A DNA stretch of 64,000 nt from NCBI RefSeq assembly GCF_022234545.1, contig NZ_JAIEUI010000002.1:518000-581999 (forward strand), written 5' to 3'. Of this stretch, positions 30,708 to 39,602 are shown piece by piece; position 1 is the stretch's first letter; every line of letters begins with the position of its first letter. The notes below the pieces were generated by a model, which did not search any database, was not told the DNA's origin, and saw nothing but the letters and a program-made list of their open reading frames with translations. This stretch comes from Paenibacillus piscarius (GTDB taxonomy: Bacteria > Bacillota > Bacilli > Paenibacillales > Paenibacillaceae). A program made the position numbers and the translations under genes.

Positions 30708-33491
30708 TTAAGGATTCCGCACCCACCTCACCGCATCGGCAGTAACATACCCGGTCGTTCCATTATTACGGATGGTCACACTCCCGGAGGTGCCTGCGGC
30801 GAAGGAATAGGTACCGAGCAGATTCCAGATTCCGCCGTTCGCAGTCTGGTCAATAGTCAGCGTTGCCGTCCCTCCGGCATGAACGATTTCGATTGGAACC
30901 GCAGTTGACCGGTTAAAATGCTGCGGCCACATCATATAGACGCTGTAGGTAGCCGTAGCGGGCAGGTCGGGGGTGAACGTTACACTTTTGCTGCCCTTGC
31001 CGCTGTTGTCATCATGCAGATAATTGATCCCGTAGCGGTCGGTCTGCACCGCTGCGGTCTTCCAGCTTCCCGTCTTCAGCACCCCGGTGCTGTCGTTATT
31101 GTCTACGATCACCTCTTCGCCAGGGAGAGTAGGAGGCGTACCGCTGCCCAGGTCGAATGAAGCCTTGAACGTCTTGCCTTTGGCTGCGCTGACATTCACC
31201 GCTAATCGGATCGTCGGGCTTAATTGAGTAACTGTAACCCCTGAATCTGCTGTATATCCGCTTGCCGAACGGTCCAGCTCCACTTCGATTACGCCGGTCC
31301 CCGTTTGTGTCGGATCACTGAGAGAGAACTCCAGTGTATCCTCTGTTTCTCTGGTCATGACCGAAGCTTTCTTGTTGACGGTAATCAGATCAGCTGAGCT
31401 TGTGCCATCCTCCCAGAAGTTCGCGCCGATGATGCCCAGCTCCTTCTCGCGTACCGCTTGCACACCGGAGGAGTTCGCCAACACTTCAATATCTGGAGCA
31501 GCAGCGTAGGCAGCCACTTGCGGAGCCGACTTACCCGGAAGCAGCACGTACCGATATTCCCCGCCCGCCGGGTTAATCCCGTGATTCAACCATAAAGTCA
31601 TATAATTGCGGGTAACGGGAGTGGACGGCGTGACCGGGCGGGGGTTGATCTGCTTCCAGTTGCCGGTTCTGGCCTCTCGCTTCATGGCAAGCGGAACCGG
31701 TTGTGGAAAATAATATCCGGTATCCGCACCCGCCGTACTGCCGGACAGATGAGCCCATTCTACCTGGTCCAGAGTTCCTGTTCCTCCTAATGCGGAAGAC
31801 TGAACTTCACCGTTCACAGTGAGCGTATTGCTGCCCGCCGCATTCAGCTTCCGGTTCTCGACGATCGTCTCCACCGCCTTATTGTCTGTACTGTTAATCC
31901 CTGAGCCAAGCGCCACGATTTCATCGTCGAACATGAACCATGATTTTCTCGCGTTAAGATCATGATCCCCGTACTTCAGCTCCATGCCGGAGACGCCATA
32001 CAGATTCTGCATATCGGTGCCGCCGGTCCACTGCCTGGTGCTGGTGTGGCTGCCGGAGGAGGTCTGGGACAGCACCGTTGTTCCCGGCAGCCTGTAATTA
32101 TCTACGGTCGGCCAGTAGTCACCGCTGTATTGGCCAAGATCACTGTTGTATAAGCTGGTCATTCCAGCGGAGGTATGCCAGGCTTTGGCGTTCTCGCTGT
32201 TAATCGCTTCATAGCTGGCGATCCGGCTGGAATACATCGCCAGTCCGAAGCTGTAGCCCGGCCGGTGCTGGACCGCCCGGTCCATCGCCGCGAACTGCTT
32301 GTAGCTGATCAGCTCCGCCGCAGGTTCGATGGCCGGTTCACTGCTGATGCTTTTGGCCAGAGCAAGGATGGGAACGGGTGCATCTTCATAAAATGACTTG
32401 AAGGTATCCGACAGGATCCAGCCCTTCAGCATCCGCTTATAATCACCTGCTTGCGCAGGCGGCGCAGTTCGGGATAAGCTCAAAATGCCCTGCATCACCC
32501 GATGGCCCGCATCGTGATCCTGGCTATAATTCCTGGAGATCTCCCGGCCTCGTACCATGTCCATGATAGCGCCCTTGTACATCACCGGCTGATATGCGTT
32601 GTACACCCATTCCCATACATTAGACTGCTTGGGATCGGTCACCTGCCAGGAAGAACCGTGAAGCATTCCCATCAGATCACTGACGGCCAGCAGCAAATCA
32701 ATACCGTAACCTCCCGTGTAGGGGATATTGTTATGCTGAATGAAGGAACCATCCCGGTAGAAGCCGTCTCCGCTCAGCGTATAATTGAAGACAGAGGACA
32801 GCCCGTCGCGGGCGGCCGCGATCTTGCTGCCGTCTTTGACCAGAATACCCCGCTCGCCGACCACCATCGCCTTCCAGGTGCGGTTGGCTCCGGTCAGGGT
32901 AACAGATGGCGAGAAGCGCTCCACGGCTGTCATATAATTCGCGACTTGCGCCGGACTTAGGGAGTCGTACATCAGCACCGTTATATCGTTAAGCTGCAAA
33001 GGAATGCCGATCTGCCAATCCCACCAGTTGCTTGTTCCGCTGGCAACCGGCGTGACCCCCTCATGGTATCTGGTGGCGTACATATAATCGAGGGCAGCCA
33101 CAATATCATTGCCAAGCAAGCTGTCTTCATAGAGAGCGGTACCCGAAGTCGCATAGGCGAGCGCCATGGTCTTCAGCCGTTCATAGGTCACCCGGATATG
33201 AATGGAATTCCCGGTTCCGGGATTATCGCTCCACAGATAGGTGCGGCCCGCTGCGGTATTCATCGTCTGCCAATAACCATTCGCTTCATTGGTCAGCTTG
33301 GTAAGGGCTGCGGCAATATCCGGATCTGCAGCATCCAGAGAACTGCCCCCTGTAAGCAGGACTTTCCGGTTCTCCCGTATTCCGTCGAACTCATCGGCAG
33401 CGCGGGCGCGTTCCGCGACTCCGCCAATTCCACTGACTGACAACAACAGTACCAGCAAGACGAGACAGCTTTTGATCAGGATTCTCCTCAT
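30708..33491 (-). CDS. Secreted polysaccharide lyase family 8, xanthan lyase-like
   Basis: A 927-residue extracellular lyase. Signal peptide ends near ARA-ADEF. The alpha-toroid domain carries the PL8 active site: Asn203 (GANRTWK), His253 and Tyr262 (FIQHNNIPYTGGYG), with Arg in RGREISR. The beta-sandwich domains follow. The last ~130 residues (GVLKTGSWKT...VTADAVRWVRN) form a golvesin-type C-terminal module also found on xanthan lyases. By family, it removes the terminal (often pyruvylated) mannose by beta-elimination, leaving an unsaturated glucuronate. Start follows GGAGGGATACCGA. Neighbouring GH88, GH92 and GH9 genes support xanthan as substrate; hyaluronate or chondroitin are less likely. 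Confidence 0.85.
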   Translation of the reverse strand: MRRILIKSCLVLLVLLLSVSGIGGVAERARAADEFDGIRENRKVLLTGGSSLDAADPDIAAALTKLTNEANGYWQTMNTAAGRTYLWSDNPGTGNSIHIRVTYERLKTMALAYATSGTALYEDSLLGNDIVAALDYMYATRYHEGVTPVASGTSNWWDWQIGIPLQLNDITVLMYDSLSPAQVANYMTAVERFSPSVTLTGANRTWKAMVVGERGILVKDGSKIAAARDGLSSVFNYTLSGDGFYRDGSFIQHNNIPYTGGYGIDLLLAVSDLMGMLHGSSWQVTDPKQSNVWEWVYNAYQPVMYKGAIMDMVRGREISRNYSQDHDAGHRVMQGILSLSRTAPPAQAGDYKRMLKGWILSDTFKSFYEDAPVPILALAKSISSEPAIEPAAELISYKQFAAMDRAVQHRPGYSFGLAMYSSRIASYEAINSENAKAWHTSAGMTSLYNSDLGQYSGDYWPTVDNYRLPGTTVLSQTSSGSHTSTRQWTGGTDMQNLYGVSGMELKYGDHDLNARKSWFMFDDEIVALGSGINSTDNKAVETIVENRKLNAAGSNTLTVNGEVQSSALGGTGTLDQVEWAHLSGSTAGADTGYYFPQPVPLAMKREARTGNWKQINPRPVTPSTPVTRNYMTLWLNHGINPAGGEYRYVLLPGKSAPQVAAYAAAPDIEVLANSSGVQAVREKELGIIGANFWEDGTSSADLITVNKKASVMTRETEDTLEFSLSDPTQTGTGVIEVELDRSASGYTADSGVTVTQLSPTIRLAVNVSAAKGKTFKASFDLGSGTPPTLPGEEVIVDNNDSTGVLKTGSWKTAAVQTDRYGINYLHDDNSGKGSKSVTFTPDLPATATYSVYMMWPQHFNRSTAVPIEIVHAGGTATLTIDQTANGGIWNLLGTYSFAAGTSGSVTIRNNGTTGYVTADAVRWVRNP

Positions 33492-33509
33492 TCGGTATCC
33501 CTCCTCTTA

Positions 33510-33523
33510 ATTAAGCGCTTTCA
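33510..33523 (-). promoter_or_regulatory. CcpA (cre) site before the secreted lyase
   Basis: ATTAAGCGCTTTCA matches the cre consensus TGWAANCGNTNWCA at 12 of 14 positions and lies 19-32 bp upstream of the start codon, consistent with glucose repression. No two-box operator like those of the ABC operon and the GH9 gene is visible. Confidence 0.55.
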
Positions 33524-33572
33524 TTTATTCTGCTGAGCAAGCCGCACGATCTGCGGCCTGTATCATGTATGC

Positions 33573-34613
33573 CTAGTACATTTCATAGATCAGCTCAGGG
33601 TCCAGCTCCCTCTCTGAGTCAAACGCTGCATAAATGCAGAGCCGGCCCGCCGGCGTGTCCCCGGCATCATAGCCGATGCGGAAGGAACCGTCAGCAGCGA
33701 AGATGAGCTCAGCCAGCTCCAGCTCATTCACATCTTCATCCGGATGGGCACCGGCAATCTGTTGCAATACGCGGTCAAGCAGCTTGTCCAGTTCAGCCCA
33801 TACCTTTTGAATCTGAGAGGTTAAGCGCTCCGCTTCCGTCTTGGTCTTAACCTCTGCTGTCACAGGAAGCTCATGGCCCGAATAGGAAAAAGCTGCGCTA
33901 TAGCATGTGAAGGTATTGTCATACCGCAAGGTTCCGACACCCTCCACCTCATGATCGGGCTGGATGATGAGATTATTGGCATAATCCAGCTCCGTAAGCT
34001 GCGGGTTATGGCTCGTATCCAATTCCGTCAATTTGTTCTCCGAGCAATAGAGCTTGGTTAACTGCTTATTGCGGCTGAGGTCCAGACTAGTAAGATGATT
34101 ATTGAAGCAACGCAGACTCGTTAGTTGCGGCTGGTTACTGACATTCAAGCTGGTCAGATGATTATGATTGCAACGGATTTCAAAGAGTAAAGTACACTCT
34201 GCGATATTCAGAGTAATGATATAATTGCTGCTGCAATCGAGCTGCTGCAGTGCTGTATTGTGCTCAAGGTTAAGTTCATGCAGCGAGTTATAGGAACATG
34301 TGAGTACCGTGAGTCCGGGATTATTGCTTAAATCCAATCCCGATATCATATTCTCCTGACACTCCAGCTTCTCCAGCCTGGTGTTCCGGCTGAGGTCCAG
34401 CGTACGGAGGCTGTTCCGGCTGCAATCCAGCTCCTCAAGCGCTGTGAAGTGTCCGATTCCTTCAAGACTTGAGAAGTCACGGCTGGCTAGCTCCAGTGTG
34501 GCCACGGCGTCAGTGTCGCTGTTGTAAATCGCTTCCCGGCCGCCACAGAAGTTGTCCCTTACGAACTGCCTAAACCGTTCATCTGTGAAATCATTGGTAA
34601 TCTCAACCTGCAT
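33573..34613 (-). CDS. Leucine-rich repeat protein, cytoplasmic
   Basis: A 346-residue protein. Residues ~45-225 contain eight or nine internalin-type repeats of about 21 residues (LEELDCSRNSLRTLDLSRNT; LEKLECQENMISGLDLSNNP), each with a Cys in the LxxLxCxxN position. The C-terminal ~110 residues (YSGHELPVTAEVKTKTEAER...FRIGYDAGDTPAGRLCIYA) form a separate alpha/beta domain that I cannot name. No signal peptide. Start follows AGAGGGGGATAACC. It lies between the two PL8 lyases on the same strand; what it does there is unknown. Confidence 0.8.
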   Translation of the reverse strand: MQVEITNDFTDERFRQFVRDNFCGGREAIYNSDTDAVATLELASRDFSSLEGIGHFTALEELDCSRNSLRTLDLSRNTRLEKLECQENMISGLDLSNNPGLTVLTCSYNSLHELNLEHNTALQQLDCSSNYIITLNIAECTLLFEIRCNHNHLTSLNVSNQPQLTSLRCFNNHLTSLDLSRNKQLTKLYCSENKLTELDTSHNPQLTELDYANNLIIQPDHEVEGVGTLRYDNTFTCYSAAFSYSGHELPVTAEVKTKTEAERLTSQIQKVWAELDKLLDRVLQQIAGAHPDEDVNELELAELIFAADGSFRIGYDAGDTPAGRLCIYAAFDSERELDPELIYEMY

Positions 34614-34696
34614 GGTTATCCCCCTCTAAGATCGATGGGATTATTCTACCATATCCGGCATAGCCCTTCACTTCAGAGAGAGATTACCCGGGATGT

Positions 34697-36985
34697 TCAG
34701 CACCCGAACTCCGCATGGAACGAGGCTCCCCCGGCACCTTCAGGGTCGAACCGCAGTCTCACCTTGCCCGCTTCAGCCTGTTGTACCGTGATCCGCTCTG
34801 ACTTGCTGACGACCCGGGGAAGGGGATTATCCCGGCCTCCCTCTGTTCCAGCCCCAAGACGATTGCCCATCCCGATCTCAATCTCCACCGGACGGCGCTG
34901 CTTCTGAGTCGGATCAGCCACCGCCAGGCTCCAGCCAGCCGGATGCCAGTGTATAATCACAGTGGCCTGACTGCTGCAAGCAATTCCAGCGCTTCTATAC
35001 CAGTCCGGTTGCCAGAAATGCACCGCTGTGATCCCTCTTTCGGAGTCTTCAACCGCATGGGCTTGACCGCTGCGTTCCACAATCCGCAGGCTCGGTGACT
35101 CAGCGAAGCTTGCCGTTGCCGCCTCACTGTATTCGGGCAGCAGCACATAGGCATATTGCGCGGCTTGCGGCGCTGCTCCATGATCGAACCAGATCGTCTG
35201 ATAGGACCGTTCCAAGCGCTGAGCTGATCCCGCCGCATGATTTGCCTTCCAGCTCCCTTGCCGGTGTTCGCGCAATGCATATACCGTGCTTTTTACAGGA
35301 AAAAAGATCCCAATATCCGCGCGCCCGGCACTTCCTCTCATATGCATCCACTTAGGCTGAAGCGTCTCCATGTGCCCGGCGGTCCGGCAAATCTTCGTTC
35401 CGTCTGCTGTAATCACATCGCCCACGCCCGGGCTGCACCTCCGGTTGTCTATGATCGTCTCTACCGCAGCCGGACCATGGCTCTGAATTTCCGAGCCTAA
35501 ACATACGACCCTGTCTCCCAACAGAAACCAGCTGAGCCGCCCGGTCAACCCGCCGGATGCATGTACAACATCCTCCAGTTCCATCGCTACCGCTCCATAC
35601 TTGTTATGCAGCACCGCCCCGCCCACGAAATCCCGGCTGCTTGGGCGGCCTGCTCCGGCTCCATCCTTCAGCAAGGTCTTCGTGACAGTAGTCCCGGGCA
35701 GCCGATAGGGATCTACCGTCGGCCAGTATCCGTCTGAATATTGTCCAAGGTCACTATTATATAGAAGGGACATGCCATACGAAGTGTACCAGCCCTTCAG
35801 ATTCTCCTGATTGATAGATTCATAGCTGTACATCCGGCTGGAGAACATGCTGATCGAGTAGAGGAATCCCGGACCGCGCAGCACCGCCCGGTCCATCCGG
35901 GCAAACAGCTTGCAGCAGGTCTCTTCCGGGGCGGGCGGTATGCGTTCATTGTCTAGCAGATCGATAGCTTGAGCTGCCGTATCCGGCGGCGCTGCTGTAA
36001 TATACGGTTTATACGTATCTGCTATGATCCACTCTTTGGCTCTGGAGAGCAGCCGGAGCTGCTCCGGCCCTTCCAATATCCGCGAGAAGCGCAGGCAGGC
36101 GGTGATGACAGAATGCCCGCTCTCATGATTCTGCGACTCCTCCCGCGAGATTTCCCGGCCGCTCACCATATCCGGCATCACTCCCCTGAACATCAGCGGC
36201 ACAAAAGAATGCTCCATCCACCGGGCCGTCATCTCCTGTGCTGCGGCGGGCAATGCCCAAGGGGTATCATGGAGCCATACCATCAAACGGACAAGGTCCT
36301 GCAACAGGGATACGCCGTACCCGCCCGTATACGCATAGTGGTTATGCTGGATGAAGGAGCCGTCCTCATAGAAGCCATCCCCTTCACTTGCATAGGTGAA
36401 CAGGGGAAGCAGCGCATTCCGGGCCGCGAGTAGCCCCTCTCCGTCTTGCCGGATCACCGCAGCAAGCGCGGACGCTGTAACTTTCCAGACCAGATTCGCT
36501 CCGGTAGACGGCTGGACCTCCGCCGCGAACCACCGGGCATGAAGCGCCGGATCTCCTACATATTTGTCTACGGGCAGAAGCAGACGCTCAACCCATTCGG
36601 CATCCAGCGCTTCCCCCATAAGCAGCAGCGTCTCCAGCAGGGCAATCGGCACACCGATCTCCCAGAACCACCAGTTGCCGTATGGCGGGCAGAACTCGTT
36701 GTACCTGTGCGTATACAGCCATTCCAGACCATAGGTAATCTGATCCCGTAATCCGGCATCCTTGTAACAAGGACTCCCGGGAGACCTCAGCGTTATAGCC
36801 ATCTCCCTCAAACGGCTGATGATCATCAACGTATCCGCAGCATTCTCAGCATAAGGAATATCGGCCCAGAGCAGCTCCTGCTGATAGAGCATCGTCTTCT
36901 GTGCATCGCGCACCCGCTTCAGCGGCTCAGGTGACAGCGTAGACCCGGCTACCGATTGCAGCCATTTGCCGGCTAAGCTCCGCAT
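34697..36985 (-). CDS. PL8 polysaccharide lyase without signal peptide
   Basis: A 762-residue paralogue of the secreted lyase. The active site is intact: Asn164 (GANLVWK), His214 and Tyr223 (FIQHNHYAYTGGYG), Arg in SGREISREESQNHESGH. The first residues (MRSLAGKWLQSVAG) show no signal peptide, so it should be cytoplasmic. There it could act on imported oligosaccharides, removing terminal mannose not cut outside. Start follows AAGGAGGTGTTACC; two upstream codons in frame are not needed. The C-terminal golvesin module of the secreted lyase is missing. Substrate preference is inferred. Confidence 0.85.
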   Translation of the reverse strand: MRSLAGKWLQSVAGSTLSPEPLKRVRDAQKTMLYQQELLWADIPYAENAADTLMIISRLREMAITLRSPGSPCYKDAGLRDQITYGLEWLYTHRYNEFCPPYGNWWFWEIGVPIALLETLLLMGEALDAEWVERLLLPVDKYVGDPALHARWFAAEVQPSTGANLVWKVTASALAAVIRQDGEGLLAARNALLPLFTYASEGDGFYEDGSFIQHNHYAYTGGYGVSLLQDLVRLMVWLHDTPWALPAAAQEMTARWMEHSFVPLMFRGVMPDMVSGREISREESQNHESGHSVITACLRFSRILEGPEQLRLLSRAKEWIIADTYKPYITAAPPDTAAQAIDLLDNERIPPAPEETCCKLFARMDRAVLRGPGFLYSISMFSSRMYSYESINQENLKGWYTSYGMSLLYNSDLGQYSDGYWPTVDPYRLPGTTVTKTLLKDGAGAGRPSSRDFVGGAVLHNKYGAVAMELEDVVHASGGLTGRLSWFLLGDRVVCLGSEIQSHGPAAVETIIDNRRCSPGVGDVITADGTKICRTAGHMETLQPKWMHMRGSAGRADIGIFFPVKSTVYALREHRQGSWKANHAAGSAQRLERSYQTIWFDHGAAPQAAQYAYVLLPEYSEAATASFAESPSLRIVERSGQAHAVEDSERGITAVHFWQPDWYRSAGIACSSQATVIIHWHPAGWSLAVADPTQKQRRPVEIEIGMGNRLGAGTEGGRDNPLPRVVSKSERITVQQAEAGKVRLRFDPEGAGGASFHAEFGC

Positions 36986-37028
36986 GGTAACACCTCCTTG
37001 CACCGGCTAGTACTACACTATAGAGTCC

Positions 37029-37350
37029 AAACAGATGCGAAAAACCGAACACATTGCGCCCGTGAGCCGGTACGTGGTCCAATGTATGCGAAAAACCGAA
37101 CACATTACCCTCGCGAGCCGGTGTGTGGTCCAATGTATGCGAAAAACCGAACACATTGCGCCCGCGAGCGGTGTGTGGTCCCAATGTATGCGAAAAACCG
37201 AACACATTGCGCCCGTGAGCCGGTGTGTGGTCCAATGTATGCGAAAAACCGAACACATTACGCCCGCGAGCCGGTGTGTGGTCCAATGTATGCGAAAAAC
37301 CGAACATATTGCGCCCGCGAGCCGGTGTGTGGTCCAATGTGGTCCAATGT
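37029..37350 (-). repeat. 51-bp tandem repeat array, six units (array B)
   Basis: GAAAAACCG starts at 37039, 37090, 37141, 37192, 37243 and 37294: exactly 51 bp apart. On the minus strand the core reads AATGTGTTCGGTTTTTCGCA then TACATT, the same core as arrays A and C. Unit 3 (37141-37191) has lost one C (GAGCGG for GAGCCGG) and gained one C (GGTCCC for GGTCC), so its length stays 51. It lies between the GH92 and PL8 genes. Open frames over it lack ribosome binding sites. Confidence 0.9.
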
Positions 37351-37409
37351 TCGTCTTACTTTCCGGTTCAAAAAATTAAACCTGACGATGTACTAGTCCA
37401 ATCTATGTG

Positions 37410-39563
37410 CTATGTGCGCTGCTCCCGCTCCGCCAGCGGCGAAGGCGGAACCCTTCTGCCCCACTCTCCGGCATCCGGTCCAAGCTCCAGTACAAGGGTG
37501 CCGCCGCCCGCAATCTCTTCATGGCGGACCCAGGCCCGGTCCAAGGCCTGCCCGTTCAGAGCCGCAGAGCGGATGTACCGGCTGCCCGAAGCGTCCACTT
37601 CGCCGTGAACCTCTATCGTTAGCGGCACTTCCTTCCCCTTCGCTCCCAGCAACAGAGTCGTCCGCTGGAACAACGGTGGAACAAGGAAGTAGAGGTCCTG
37701 GCCCATCAAGGGATAGAGTCCCATGGCCGAACAGATGAAGAAGGCACTTTGGCAGCCCATATCCTCGTTATCCCCCAGCCCGTCACGCGCTGCCCGGAAG
37801 TATTGCTCCAGACATTCTCTCACCCGGTCTGCCGCACGGTCGGGTCTGCCTGCATAGATATACAGATAAGGAATATGCAGCATCGTTTCCTTGGAGTTAT
37901 AGAAGCCCCCATCAAAAAAATAGTCCAAATGCCGGACAAAGGCCTCCGCTCCGCCATGCCGCTCCACCAGTCCATGAAAGTCATGATGCGTGCTGAACGA
38001 CCATTGCAGTCCTGTGCCCTCGTAGAAGTAGGGATCATTCCAGGAATCCGGCAGGCAGGATTCTGGATCAAAGGAACTCACCCATTCCCCGTCCGGCCGC
38101 CGGGGTGCGAAGGAGCGCAGATCCTCCCGCCACAGATTCCACAGCTTCCGCGAGCTGTCATAGTACTCCGCTGCCGTCTCCTCCTGCCCAAGCTCCTCGG
38201 CTAACCGGCCGATACACCAGTCCTGATAGGCATATTCCATATGGCGGGAGACGCAGTTCTTCTTCACGTTCGTAGACAAGTAGCCTAAGGCGTGGTAATC
38301 CTGCAGATGACGGCCATAGAGCCAGGTGTCCGGGGACTGCACCTCATTATTTTTGCGCATCTGCTTCAGGGCCTTCGCATAGTCGATCCCCTCCAGCTTC
38401 TTCAGCGCCGCTTCACAGAACAGAATATCGGCGGAGCTTCCGCCTTGAATCATCGCGCTATGCCCCATGATCCAGGCGTCCGGCAGCCAGCCGGTGTGAT
38501 CCGCGATGTCCAGCAGACAGTTCAGAATATCCGCTTCCAGCTGCGGATCAAGCAGGGTAATCAGCGAATTGGCATTCCTGACACTGTCCCAGAGCGCATA
38601 GAGATCGGTAAAATGCCGCACCCCCGATTCCCAGGCGAAGTTCTCATCGTCTACGCCCAGATCACTGGGCATACAGAACAGGCGGGTCATCAGGGTGTAG
38701 AACAGCCGGGTATGCTCCAGGCTTCCCCCTTCCACCGTAACTCTGCTCAGCTTATCCTCCCAGATGCTGCCTGCCGCCTCGCGAATGTCATCGAAACCTG
38801 CAGAGGCTTCCCGGTCCACACTGGTTCTGGCCTTGCCGACACTTACATAAGAAATGCCAGTCTTCGCCACCAGCGTTCCGCAGGCTCCGAAGCTCAGCGA
38901 AGCCCGGCAATGGGGCCCATCCACAGAAGAGCCTAAGCGCACTCCGCCCGCATCCATCAGCAGCACGTTCTCTATCGGCCGATCGAACCGGATATAGAAA
39001 TAAACGGAGTAAGGGAATTCATGCCCCCAGCCCCCGCGCAGGTCGGAGCGGCCGGCAAGCTCATAGGCAGACAACACCTCAATATAACCGCCGGTCGAGA
39101 GTCCGGTCGTCTTCCCGGGTTCATCCCCGCCCACCTGGATAACCGATCCAGCGTCAATCAGCAGGCCTGCCGGTTCACCAGCCGGATAAGTATACCGGTG
39201 GATTCCGGTCCGCATCGTACTGGTTAATTCAGCCCGGATAGCCGCCGGAAGCAGCTCTACGCGATAATAGCCTGCTTCGGCATGCTCCTCCCCCTTCACA
39301 TAAGGGTCGATTTGAAACCGGGGCATTCCCGTGTATGGGGTGAAGCCGACATTGCCGTACCGCCCGCCGCCCCCGGTCCCGCTGACATGTGTATGGCTGA
39401 ACCGGATAACCGGCCGCGAGCTGTCGTAGCCATGGGATAGCTGGGGCGGCAGAGTGTCCGGGCCCAGCCGGACGATGCTGTTCGGCAGATAAGGTCCGCA
39501 CAGGCAGTTATTCTCCCCGTCCACGCCAATAAAAGGATCTACATACTCCACTCTTCTTGTCAC
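37410..39563 (-). CDS. GH92 family alpha-mannosidase
   Basis: A 717-residue calcium-dependent exo-alpha-mannosidase of family GH92. Family hallmarks: YVDPFIGVDGENNCLCGPYL at the start, FSHTHVSGTGGGGRYGNVGF, the (alpha/alpha)6 domain, and GDNEDMGCQSAFFICSAMGL near residue 600, where members usually read NDDxGxxSAW; the second Asp of the catalytic base pair is kept and the first is Glu. No signal peptide, so cytoplasmic. In xanthan breakdown this step removes the inner mannose after the unsaturated glucuronate is released. Start is GTG ten bases after AAGGAGGT. GH88 precedes it in the operon by 39 bp. Confidence 0.85.
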   Translation of the reverse strand: MTRRVEYVDPFIGVDGENNCLCGPYLPNSIVRLGPDTLPPQLSHGYDSSRPVIRFSHTHVSGTGGGGRYGNVGFTPYTGMPRFQIDPYVKGEEHAEAGYYRVELLPAAIRAELTSTMRTGIHRYTYPAGEPAGLLIDAGSVIQVGGDEPGKTTGLSTGGYIEVLSAYELAGRSDLRGGWGHEFPYSVYFYIRFDRPIENVLLMDAGGVRLGSSVDGPHCRASLSFGACGTLVAKTGISYVSVGKARTSVDREASAGFDDIREAAGSIWEDKLSRVTVEGGSLEHTRLFYTLMTRLFCMPSDLGVDDENFAWESGVRHFTDLYALWDSVRNANSLITLLDPQLEADILNCLLDIADHTGWLPDAWIMGHSAMIQGGSSADILFCEAALKKLEGIDYAKALKQMRKNNEVQSPDTWLYGRHLQDYHALGYLSTNVKKNCVSRHMEYAYQDWCIGRLAEELGQEETAAEYYDSSRKLWNLWREDLRSFAPRRPDGEWVSSFDPESCLPDSWNDPYFYEGTGLQWSFSTHHDFHGLVERHGGAEAFVRHLDYFFDGGFYNSKETMLHIPYLYIYAGRPDRAADRVRECLEQYFRAARDGLGDNEDMGCQSAFFICSAMGLYPLMGQDLYFLVPPLFQRTTLLLGAKGKEVPLTIEVHGEVDASGSRYIRSAALNGQALDRAWVRHEEIAGGGTLVLELGPDAGEWGRRVPPSPLAEREQRT

Positions 39564-39602
39564 CCTAAGCTGTACCTCCTTTCAGACCTGAAGCCCTTCG
39601 TA

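Noticed and set aside
36927..37608. Proteins encoded in array B on either strand
   Set aside because: Same reason as for array A; the frames also run into the flanking PL8 and GH92 genes.
37410..39563. Sulfatase or lipase as alternative product for the GH92 gene
   Set aside because: The N-terminal VDPFIG, FSHTHxSGTGG and C-terminal SAMGLYP motifs are specific to GH92.
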